This document shows, piece by piece, positions 16,836-23,830 of a stretch of DNA of 41,810 nt; position 1 is the first letter of the stretch, and every line of letters begins with the position of its first letter. The position numbers were made by a program, and so were the translations under genes. The notes beneath the pieces were generated by a model. That model was given only the letters and a program-made list of their open reading frames with translations. It did not search any database and was not told the origin of the DNA. Source of the DNA: an uncultured Clostridia bacterium (lineage in GTDB: Bacteria > Bacillota > Clostridia > Christensenellales > Borkfalkiaceae); NCBI GenBank assembly GCA_947631325.1, contig CANRKX010000011.1:1-41810 (forward strand), in the 5' to 3' direction.

Positions 16836-16864
16836 AGTATAGTATAAAAGGAGCGCACTGTCAA
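16836..16864 (-). promoter_or_regulatory. Sigma-A promoter of the small peptide gene
   Basis: On the minus strand TTGACA (16859-16864) and TATACT (16836-16841) are exactly 17 bp apart, a near-perfect consensus. The leader to the ATG contains a GCCGACA direct repeat. The neighbouring gap 16865-17003 holds only a 9-bp inverted repeat, TTTCACAAA/TTTGTGAAA (16906-16914 and 16937-16945), beyond the lacI-like gene. Confidence 0.75.
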
Positions 16865-17003
16865 ACTTTTTGCAAAAAAATTTTATTTTGTTAATTTTGA
16901 GAATTTTTCACAAATTAACATCAATGATATTACCCGTTTGTGAAACAAAAAATGTTTTACGCAGCCAAATTGCTAAATCTTATCATTGAAGTATTAAATA
17001 TTT

Positions 17004-18059
17004 TCACGTGTGGGTAGGAGACAAATAGACAGATTTATCGGTGGATTTTCTGAAAATCATATAAGTGCCTATGGTTATGGTGCGCGAGGGGATATCGGGA
17101 TTTTCAATCCTGTGGACGAGGGTGCGCAGAGCCTCCCTTCCCAAAAACTCCTTATCGACTGAGAAGGTGGTCAGCTCGGGTTGGATAGCCGTTGCGTCCG
17201 AAACGTTGTCGAAGCCGACGACGATGGCGTCTTTAGGGACGTTTATATTTAGACTTTTGAGGGCGTTGCAGACGTTGCGGGCGACGAAGTCGTTGCAGCA
17301 GATAAAGCAGTCGGGCTTATATTTTAGCTTCAATATTTCCGATTTTATAGCGTCTGCGTTGCCATAGTCAAAGCTCTCGTCATTGCAGAGAATGTCGTCT
17401 TTACGCGAGTGCTCGGTCTTGGAATTGACAAGCCCTTTCAGCATGCCCATATAGCGTTCCTGAAAGCTCAAACAGTGTCTGCGGTCGCCGACGAAAGTGA
17501 AATTGCCGAGCTTATATTTTGCGTTCAATATCTTGACGATATCGCACACCGATTTCTCGTCGTCGGTGCTAATTATGTCGTAATTTTTATCTGATTATAA
17601 GTCCTGCGCGGTGAAATCGACGAAGCAGAGGGGTTTGTCGAGATTCAATAGTTTTTCGATAAGCTGTTTGTCGAAACACTCTATGGCGCATATCCCGTCG
17701 GGGCGCAGTTCTTTTACATACTCCGTAAACGCCGAGAAGGGGGTCTTGTTTACGTTGTAGGTATGGTGAAAGAATTCGTGACCGTTCTCATAGCAGAAAT
17801 TTTCTATACCGCGCACTATGGGCACGAAGTAGTTAATGCTGTTTAAGGGCTTGCCCGAGACGAGGAGTATTCTGCGCTTTTTTATTTCGCCTTCCGATTT
17901 GCCTACGTTCAGGGATTTATAGTTCATTTCCCTCGCCGTTTTCAGAACGCGCTCTCTCGTCTCCTCGGGCACATACTGACCGTTCAGCGCCTTTGCGACA
18001 GTGTTTCGCGACAGGTTAAGCCGTTCGGCAATGTCCTTTATCGTCACCGCTCTCTTCAT
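17004..18059 (-). pseudogene. LacI-family transcription regulator interrupted by an in-frame TAA
   Basis: Reading from the ATG at 18059 (AAGGGGG ribosome site), the frame encodes a LacI-type DNA-binding domain (VTIKDIAERLNLSRNTVAKALNG, about 5-27). The first half of the sugar-binding domain follows, up to a TAA at 17595-17597 after DFTAQDL. The same frame continues without shift to 17004 and supplies the second half, including ICCNDFVARNV and the VVGFDN...TTFS region typical of LacI proteins. The intact gene would be 351 residues, a normal length. A single-base change (for example TAT or TAC to TAA) explains the break. A GTG at 17547-17549 could restart the C-terminal fragment, but no ribosome site is evident. 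It is divergent from the fructoside-uptake genes it presumably regulated. Alternatives are a sequencing error or a polymorphism. Confidence 0.85.
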
Positions 18060-18082
18060 AAATTTTCCCCCTTACTAAATAT

Positions 18083-18111
18083 ATTATAAACTATATTGAA
18101 AGATAAATCAA
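18083..18111 (-). promoter_or_regulatory. Sigma-A promoter of the lacI-like gene
   Basis: Minus-strand TTGATT (18106-18111) and TATAAT (18083-18088) with a 17-bp spacer. The first operator-like motif (18113-18130) abuts the -35 box, so autoregulation is plausible. Confidence 0.7.
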
Positions 18112-18112
18112 G

Positions 18113-18130
18113 TTTTTCATATGCACAAAT
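18113..18130 (+). promoter_or_regulatory. Operator-like motif, copy 1
   Basis: TTTTTCATATGCACAAAT fits the 18-bp consensus TTTTNCATATGCACAAAN shared by four sites in this locus. Copy 2 lies exactly 33 bp downstream in the same orientation. The motif is only weakly palindromic, so LacI binding is inferred from position. Confidence 0.55.
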
Positions 18131-18145
18131 TATCGGCCCCGTCTT

Positions 18146-18163
18146 TTTTACAAATGCACAAAC
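18146..18163 (+). promoter_or_regulatory. Operator-like motif, copy 2
   Basis: TTTTACAAATGCACAAAC. Its TGCACAAA starts 22 bp upstream of the TTGACT -35 box at 18177, the same distance as copy 4 from its promoter. Confidence 0.55.
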
Positions 18164-18176
18164 TTTTTTGCGGATA

Positions 18177-18205
18177 TTGACTTGACACATTAAACAAAAT
18201 ATTAT
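18177..18205 (+). promoter_or_regulatory. Promoter of the 18281 lipoprotein gene
   Basis: TTGACT (18177-18182) and TATTAT (18200-18205), 17-bp spacer. An overlapping TTGACA at 18182 has no matching -10 box. The leader is about 70 nt and ends in a GAGGGGG ribosome site. Confidence 0.65.
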
Positions 18206-18280
18206 TACGGAAAAGGCGGAGCCTGCCAAAAGGCGGCGAGGGCTCAACGCTATACAAAAAAATAACCGAGGGGGCTTACA

Positions 18281-20473
18281 ATGAAGAAGAGAGCAAGACT
18301 TTTGAGCATACTGTCTGCGGCTGTGATAGGCGCGACAATGTGCTTCACCGCATGCGGGGAGAAGGAGGTTTCCGAACACGACCATATCTGGAACGACGGC
18401 GAAGTTACAACCCAGCCCACATGTCATACCGAGGGAATAAAGACTTTCACCTGTACCGTCGAGGGCTGCGGCAGGACAAAGACGATGCCCGTTGCGATGA
18501 CCGAACACAGTTGGAACGAGGGCGAAGTGACAAAGGAGCCCAAGTGCAACGAAAAGGGCGAAAAGACTTTCAAGTGTACCAACGTGGGCTGCACGGCGAC
18601 AAGGGTGGACGACGTTGAAAAGACCGCCCATCATTGGGACGGCGGCGTTGTTACTACCGTGCCCGACTTCTACAACAAGGGTGTTTTGACCAAGAACTGT
18701 GCCGATTGCGGCTCAAAGGATACTCAGTCAATAGCGGCTTGCGCAGACTTCGAAAATCAATATTATGGCGAAGCGACGGCGGCAAACGATTGGAAATACG
18801 GCTCTGCCGCGTTCGACGAGTCGGCGGGCACGGTTGACTTCACCGCGGCGACCCTCTCCGAAGGCAAGTGGACGGCTGAGGGAATTGAAATAGCCAAGGG
18901 CACGGTCTCAATCGAAAACGGAAAGACCGCGGCTATCGGCTATCAATTTGTCGCCCCCCGCGAAGAGGTGCAGACCGACGTAAATATTTCTTTCGTAAAT
19001 GACGGGGAGAACGCAGTCAAGGCGTATCTCGTCTATCCCGAGTCGGGCGCGCAGACGGCAAATCTTAACCCCGACGGCGAAAAGGACTTCAAATATGAGT
19101 CCGAAGAGCCCATAGACCTCGAAGAGGGAACCTATTATATAATATTGGTCAACGACAGCGGCGCAAAGGCGAGCGGCAAGCTCACATTCACCCTGACCCC
19201 GCCCTGCGTACACGTTTGGGACGACGGCGAAGTGACAGCCGAGCCCACATGTCACTCAGTCGGAGTAAAGACATATCATTGTATAAATGCAGATTGCGAA
19301 GTTACTCGCACTGAAACATTGCCGCAGAATAACAACCATAATTGGGGTGACGGCGAAGTACAAACGCCTGCAACCAAGTTGTTGCCGGGCGTAATGAAAT
19401 ATGAATGTCAAAATGAGGGCTGTAGCGAGATAAAGACAGAAGCAATACCCAAATTGGGTAGTATTGTATTTGGTAAAGATTTCGAAATTAACGAGACGGG
19501 CGAGTTCAGCAATTGGAGCGTGGGTGTAGTTAATTATACTTACGAGGAAGAGACGTTTACATTTGAAAAGATAACGGCGAAGAACGACGCAGACGACGCG
19601 TATAAAGTTGATTCGAACGGCATTAAGGAAGTAAAGGGCGATTGGATGTCTGTCAACGGCATGATGGGCTTTGCCTATAAGTTTGTTGCGGCGGGCGATT
19701 ACTTCGTTGATTTTCATTTGCAAGCCTTCAAAGACGACAAACTTGAAACCGAGAACGGTGACTTCTCGTTGAGGTGGGCTGTCAAGAACAGCACTGGCGA
19801 AATCAAAAACGCCAATGGAAAGGCGGAATGGGGCGGCAGTGCAAACACGCTCGACTTCTTGAAGAGTATCTCCGTCGATGTTGACGATACGCTCTATTTG
19901 CTTGTGAATAAAGAAGAGGGTGGGAATACCGACCAATGCAAATTCGATATAGCTATCTGTCCCGAATTAGCGGATTTCGGCAAGGACTTCGCTAAAACGC
20001 TTGCGGGCGAAGATACGGGCTGGGGCGTAAACAATATAGACTTTAAATGGGAAGAAGGTCCCGATAAGGATACGTTTACCGCCACTCGGGTAACGAACAA
20101 GAATGGAGCACAAGACGGCTTTATGGGCGATCCTTTCGCCGAAGTCAAGGGTGGTTGGATGGCGTCGGAAGCCATGGTAGGACTGTCTTACACTTCCGTC
20201 GAAGCAATGCAGGTTAAATTCAATGTTACTGTGAACTGCTTAGGCGATGATGGCAAGTGCTCGATAAGATGGGCGATAATAGACAGCAACAACACCATTA
20301 AGACCAACGACGGCAAAATAGATTGGGGCGGCGACGGTAAAGACGTAACCCTTATTCGCGACATTACGCTTGAAGAGGGAGACACACTGTATATTCTCGT
20401 CAACTATGAGGATACCATAGAAGGCGACGACAAGAGCAACGATCAGAAAGATTTCAAATTCACAATATTCTAA
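18281..20473 (+). CDS. Large lipoprotein with Cys/His repeats and two tandem binding-type modules
   Basis: A 730-residue surface lipoprotein; the signal peptide ends CFTAC (Cys25 the likely lipid site). Residues ~33-150 hold three 'HxWxxGEVTxxPxCxxxGxKTFxCxxxGC' repeats related to those in the 3129 product, with two more near 310-395. A beta-rich domain lies between (~155-305). The last ~330 residues are two diverged copies of one module: each starts with FGKDF, contains a GDWM/GGWM motif, an LRWA/IRWA strand and NGKxxWGG, and ends with DTLYxLVN. This suggests duplicated carbohydrate-binding-type beta-sandwich domains (inference). It sits directly after the lacI-like gene with its own operator pair and terminator, so a surface capture role in fructoside use is plausible but unproven. 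Confidence 0.75.
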   Translation: MKKRARLLSILSAAVIGATMCFTACGEKEVSEHDHIWNDGEVTTQPTCHTEGIKTFTCTVEGCGRTKTMPVAMTEHSWNEGEVTKEPKCNEKGEKTFKCTNVGCTATRVDDVEKTAHHWDGGVVTTVPDFYNKGVLTKNCADCGSKDTQSIAACADFENQYYGEATAANDWKYGSAAFDESAGTVDFTAATLSEGKWTAEGIEIAKGTVSIENGKTAAIGYQFVAPREEVQTDVNISFVNDGENAVKAYLVYPESGAQTANLNPDGEKDFKYESEEPIDLEEGTYYIILVNDSGAKASGKLTFTLTPPCVHVWDDGEVTAEPTCHSVGVKTYHCINADCEVTRTETLPQNNNHNWGDGEVQTPATKLLPGVMKYECQNEGCSEIKTEAIPKLGSIVFGKDFEINETGEFSNWSVGVVNYTYEEETFTFEKITAKNDADDAYKVDSNGIKEVKGDWMSVNGMMGFAYKFVAAGDYFVDFHLQAFKDDKLETENGDFSLRWAVKNSTGEIKNANGKAEWGGSANTLDFLKSISVDVDDTLYLLVNKEEGGNTDQCKFDIAICPELADFGKDFAKTLAGEDTGWGVNNIDFKWEEGPDKDTFTATRVTNKNGAQDGFMGDPFAEVKGGWMASEAMVGLSYTSVEAMQVKFNVTVNCLGDDGKCSIRWAIIDSNNTIKTNDGKIDWGGDGKDVTLIRDITLEEGDTLYILVNYEDTIEGDDKSNDQKDFKFTIF

Positions 20474-20513
20474 AACTAAAATATAATCTTCTCTCATTTT
20501 CTCCTTTAAAAGG

Positions 20514-20539
20514 GCGGCGGGCAAAACCCGCCGCTTTTT
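20514..20539 (+). terminator. Terminator of the 18281 gene
   Basis: Stem GCGGCGGG (20514-20521), loop CAAAA, stem CCCGCCGC (20527-20534) and then TTTTT: a textbook intrinsic terminator. Its T-run overlaps operator copy 3. Confidence 0.9.
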
Positions 20540-20553
20540 ACATATGCACAATA
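20536..20553 (+). promoter_or_regulatory. Operator-like motif, copy 3
   Basis: TTTTACATATGCACAATA. The TTTT part belongs to the terminator T-run, so only ACATATGCACAA is independent evidence here. Copy 4 begins exactly 33 bp further on. Confidence 0.5.
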
Positions 20554-20568
20554 AACGGCGGCTATAAG

Positions 20569-20586
20569 TTTTGCGTTTGCACAAAA
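20569..20586 (+). promoter_or_regulatory. Operator-like motif, copy 4
   Basis: TTTTGCGTTTGCACAAAA is the most palindromic of the four copies and closest to classical LacI-family operators. TGCACAAA starts 22 bp upstream of the -35 box at 20600. Confidence 0.6.
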
Positions 20587-20599
20587 TTTTATATGACGG

Positions 20600-20628
20600 T
20601 TGACAGTGTAATACAATAACTATAAAAT
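20600..20628 (+). promoter_or_regulatory. Promoter of the fructoside uptake/hydrolysis operon
   Basis: TTGACA (20600-20605) and TAAAAT (20623-20628), 17-bp spacer, about 60 bp upstream of the first ATG at 20688. No further strong promoter or terminator was seen before 32961, so it may drive the whole run to 32932. Confidence 0.75.
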
Positions 20629-20687
20629 GACTTTAGCTTAAATATTCTGTGAAAATATCACATTGCTTTTCGGCTCGGGGGTACATT

Positions 20688-21764
20688 ATGAAGTCGGTCA
20701 AAATAAAAGAGCTAATCCTTATAGTCGCTGCCGCCATGATTATTGCGTCGGTCGCCCTTCCGTTGGTGTTTGCGGGCGGCTTGCGCGCGCGTGCGGCGCA
20801 GTCCGAGGAAGGTATAAACTTCATCTATTCCGCCGAGTTCTCGTCGGGAAGCGGCAAGTGCGGCTTTATATTCGGCGAGACGGACGACAATTATCTGTCG
20901 ATTGCGGTCGATGCCGACAGCGAACAGGTTTCGCTTACCCGCAACGGCGAGACGGACGACCTTTTAAAGGTATGCGACTGCGACCTTTCGGAACAATTCA
21001 AACTCACCCTCGTCGTTAACGAAGGGGTTGCAAAACTCTTTGTGGGCGACTCTAAGATAGCCGCAATCGTCTGCGCGGCGGAGGGCTATGCGGGCGGCGG
21101 CGTCCGTATCGACGGCGGCTCGTATACAGTAGCCAATCCCCTGTTTATCAAAACGGACACTCCCGACGGAGATATCTATGTCGGCGGCTTTGGCAATTAC
21201 GACGGCTTCAAGGTGGTCAACATAACCGACGGCAACAGCCTTTTAAAGGATGGCGAGTATGAGTTGGAGGGCGGAGTTGTCACCATATCAGACGCATATT
21301 TAAGAACTCTCGAAGCCGACGCCGAATACAGGTTCAGGGCTGTCACCTCTTTGACCGATTTGGACTTCTCGGTGACGACGGATTTCACGGCGGTCAACGC
21401 GTCGTCCGCGATATCCAAATACTATAAGGACAACGACGTAACGATAATTCTTAGCAGCACGGCGTCTGTCAAAAAACTGCAAATCGACGGCAAGGATTGC
21501 ACCTTTACGCAGAGCGGCAGCAGGGTGGTCATCACTTCGGAGGAGATAGCGGGGCTTGCGACGGGCAATCACACCGTCAAGCTGTATACCGACAAGGGGC
21601 GCCCCGAAACTTCGATAAACATATCCGAATCGGTTGAGACGTTGACCGAACCCGTCGAAAAGGTGACCCACGTCTTCCTTTGGGTGGATTTGGCGATATT
21701 CGGCGCGGCTATATTGGGATATGCGGCGTTCGCGATAGTAAAGAGGGTAAGGGGCAAAAAGTAA
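20688..21764 (+). CDS. Exported, membrane-anchored protein, first gene of the fructoside operon
   Basis: The ATG at 20688 follows GGGGGT and is preferred to an in-frame ATG at 20649; 358 residues result. An N-terminal signal or anchor helix (~9-30) ends near RARAA. The extracellular part starts with a beta-rich segment (NFIYSAEFSSGSGKCGFIFG ... YLSIAVDADSEQVSLTR ... KLTLVVNEGVAKLFVGDSKI), a pattern typical of LamG/concanavalin-like or CBM66-like sandwich domains (by eye). A Thr/Ser-rich region and an Ig-like segment follow. A C-terminal helix (~328-349) with a basic tail (KRVRGKK) anchors it. It could hold fructoside near the importer; function unproven. Confidence 0.65.
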   Translation: MKSVKIKELILIVAAAMIIASVALPLVFAGGLRARAAQSEEGINFIYSAEFSSGSGKCGFIFGETDDNYLSIAVDADSEQVSLTRNGETDDLLKVCDCDLSEQFKLTLVVNEGVAKLFVGDSKIAAIVCAAEGYAGGGVRIDGGSYTVANPLFIKTDTPDGDIYVGGFGNYDGFKVVNITDGNSLLKDGEYELEGGVVTISDAYLRTLEADAEYRFRAVTSLTDLDFSVTTDFTAVNASSAISKYYKDNDVTIILSSTASVKKLQIDGKDCTFTQSGSRVVITSEEIAGLATGNHTVKLYTDKGRPETSINISESVETLTEPVEKVTHVFLWVDLAIFGAAILGYAAFAIVKRVRGKK

Positions 21765-21825
21765 TTATCCCCGCAAAAATAATAAAAATCTAAGAAAACA
21801 ACGCTCTGAAAGGAGGAAAGGCAAT

Positions 21826-22896
21826 ATGGCAAACGAAGATATTTCCGCGGCATTGTCAGCCGAAGACCAAGATCTTATAGAAAAGGCTTATGAAGCGCTC
21901 GGCGGCTCTGCCGAAGGCGTTGCGCCCTCGGACGTGGACTTCGACATGATTGAAAACGGCGGTCCCGATGCGCCCCAAAAGTCCAAGTGGCAGAGGTGGA
22001 AGGAGAATTTCAAGCGCAGGGGGTGGATACTCGTGTTTATCCTGCCCGCGCTCATCTACGTAATCATCTTCTGCTACGTGCCCATGTACGGCATTTTGGC
22101 GGCATTTCAGGACTATATGCCGGGCGACCCCATAATAGGTAGCGAAACGCAGTGGGTAGGTTGGGATAACTTCAAGACATTCTTCTCAAACCCCAACTTC
22201 CCCAATTACTTCGTCAACACCTTCCTTCTGTGTATTTTGGGATTTATCGTGGGTTTCCCCCTGCCGATAATCGTCGCGCTCCTTTTAAATTCGGTGCGCC
22301 CCAAGAAAGTCAAAAAGGGATTGCAGATTCTCTACTATGCGCCCCACTTCATATCGCTGGTCGTCCTCGTCGGTATGATGAAGTTCATGTTCGGCTCGGA
22401 CGGACTTTTGGATAACCTCAGCAAGAATTTGGGCGGCGGAGGAGTGGATCTCTTCTTAAAAGAGGGAGCGTTCAGACCCCTGTTCATCTTCTCGGGCAAC
22501 TGGCAGGATTTCGGCTGGTCGGCAATTATTTATCTCGCCGCTCTCTCGGGCGTTGACCCCGCCCTGCACGAGGCGGCAAAGGTGGACGGCGCGTCGAGGT
22601 TCAGAAGAATTTTCAGCGTCGATCTGCCTGCAATTCTTCCGACGATAGTTATGCTTATGATACTCTCCGTCGGCAACCTTATGAGCTGCGGCTATGAAAA
22701 AGTTCTGCTTATGCAGACCGACGGCAATATCGAAAAGAGCGAGATATTGTCCACATATGTATACAACTTCGGTCTCATCGGCGGACAGTACGGTTTAGGT
22801 ACGGCGGCAGGTCTCTTCAATTCGGTGATAAACGTTGCTCTGCTCGTCATCGCAAACTTCACTTCGAAGAAACTTTCGGGCAACAGCATGTGGTAA
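21826..22896 (+). CDS. Sugar ABC transporter permease, LplB-type
   Basis: A 356-residue inner-membrane permease with a soluble N-terminal extension (~1-60) and six predicted helices. The coupling (EAA) motif reads EAAKVDGASRFRRIFSVDLPAI near residues 245-267 and is intact. The family (LplB/MsmF, CUT1 branch) pairs with a YtcP-type permease and a large solute-binding protein, exactly the neighbours here. The start has the consensus AAAGGAGG ribosome site. Substrate specificity cannot be read from the permease; the GH32 and fructokinase genes nearby point to fructosides. Confidence 0.95.
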   Translation: MANEDISAALSAEDQDLIEKAYEALGGSAEGVAPSDVDFDMIENGGPDAPQKSKWQRWKENFKRRGWILVFILPALIYVIIFCYVPMYGILAAFQDYMPGDPIIGSETQWVGWDNFKTFFSNPNFPNYFVNTFLLCILGFIVGFPLPIIVALLLNSVRPKKVKKGLQILYYAPHFISLVVLVGMMKFMFGSDGLLDNLSKNLGGGGVDLFLKEGAFRPLFIFSGNWQDFGWSAIIYLAALSGVDPALHEAAKVDGASRFRRIFSVDLPAILPTIVMLMILSVGNLMSCGYEKVLLMQTDGNIEKSEILSTYVYNFGLIGGQYGLGTAAGLFNSVINVALLVIANFTSKKLSGNSMW

Positions 22897-22909
22897 GCGG
22901 GGTAATCAA

Positions 22910-23815
22910 ATGGATGTTCAGGAATTAAAGGCTGCAAAAAAGAAAAATAAGATAAAAGAGAGCAAGACGGACTACGTATATTACGCAATCTGCGGATTCA
23001 TACTCTTCCTCCTTGCGGTAATAGTTATATATCCCCTGTGGTATATAATCATGGCTTCCATATCGGACGCGGATGCGGTAATGACGGGCGAAGTATGGCT
23101 CTATCCCGTAAAGGTCACCTTCTCGGGATATGCCAACCTCTTCAAGCGCGAAGAGGTGTGGAGGGGTTACTTCAACACTCTCGCCTACACGGGGCTGGGC
23201 ACGGTGTTCAACGTCGCCCTTACCATTCCCGCGGGCTGGGCGCTTTCAAGGGATTATCTCCCCTGCAGAAAGCTCATAATGGCGCTTCTGATAATCACAA
23301 TGTTCTTCGGCGGCGGTCTCGTGCCCTATGTCATAGTCTGCCGCGCATTGGGTCTCTATCAGAACCCGCTCATTCTGATAATCGGCGGCGGCGTGAGCGT
23401 CTACAACGTATTCATGTGCAAGTCATTCTTCCAATCCAACGTCCCGCAAGAAGTGCTTGAAGCGGCTGCAATCGACGGCGCGGGCGAGATAAGGACTTTC
23501 TTCGACCTCATTCTCCCCATAGCAAAGTCGATAATCAGCGTCATGGTGCTCTTCTATGCGGTCGGACATTGGAATAACTATATCGACGCATATATATTCA
23601 GTATAGACAAGAATTTCTATCCTCTTCAGACTGTAATAAACGAGCTTTTGTCGGCGACGTCAAGCGGCGAGGGCGAGGTAATAATGGAGCAGATGAGGAT
23701 AGCCACTCAGATAAAGTTCACGTCTATAATCGTAGCCACGGTGCCCATCCTCATTATCTATCCCATGATAGAAAAGCACTTCGGACAGGGCGTTTTGGTC
23801 GGTTCTTTCAAGTAA
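22910..23815 (+). CDS. Sugar ABC transporter permease, YtcP/AraQ-type
   Basis: A 301-residue permease starting at the ATG at 22910, 13 bp after the previous stop (GCGGGG ribosome site); the longer reading from 22835 would overlap the first permease. Six membrane helices and the coupling motif EAAAIDGAGEIRTFFDLILP are present. The C-terminal FGQGVLVGSFK ending is typical of the YtcP group. It forms the transmembrane heterodimer with the 21826 product; the binding protein follows after 15 bp. Confidence 0.95.
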   Translation: MDVQELKAAKKKNKIKESKTDYVYYAICGFILFLLAVIVIYPLWYIIMASISDADAVMTGEVWLYPVKVTFSGYANLFKREEVWRGYFNTLAYTGLGTVFNVALTIPAGWALSRDYLPCRKLIMALLIITMFFGGGLVPYVIVCRALGLYQNPLILIIGGGVSVYNVFMCKSFFQSNVPQEVLEAAAIDGAGEIRTFFDLILPIAKSIISVMVLFYAVGHWNNYIDAYIFSIDKNFYPLQTVINELLSATSSGEGEVIMEQMRIATQIKFTSIIVATVPILIIYPMIEKHFGQGVLVGSFK

Positions 23816-23830
23816 TAAACGGGGGATATT

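Noticed and set aside
16655-16864. 69-codon minus-strand frame overlapping the small peptide gene
   Set aside because: It begins inside the -35 box of the peptide promoter, so its start would not be transcribed, and the peptide frame has the better ribosome site.
17595-17597. Stop-codon recoding (reading TAA as an amino acid) in the lacI-like gene
   Set aside because: TAA ends many other genes in the window normally, and no recoding signal is visible; a point mutation is simpler.
18056-18634. 192-codon minus-strand frame running into the lacI-like start
   Set aside because: It is antisense to the 18281 lipoprotein and crosses both promoters and both operator sites.
20649-20687. Upstream in-frame start for the 20688 gene
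   Set aside because: It has no ribosome site and would add a non-hydrophobic extension ahead of the signal sequence.
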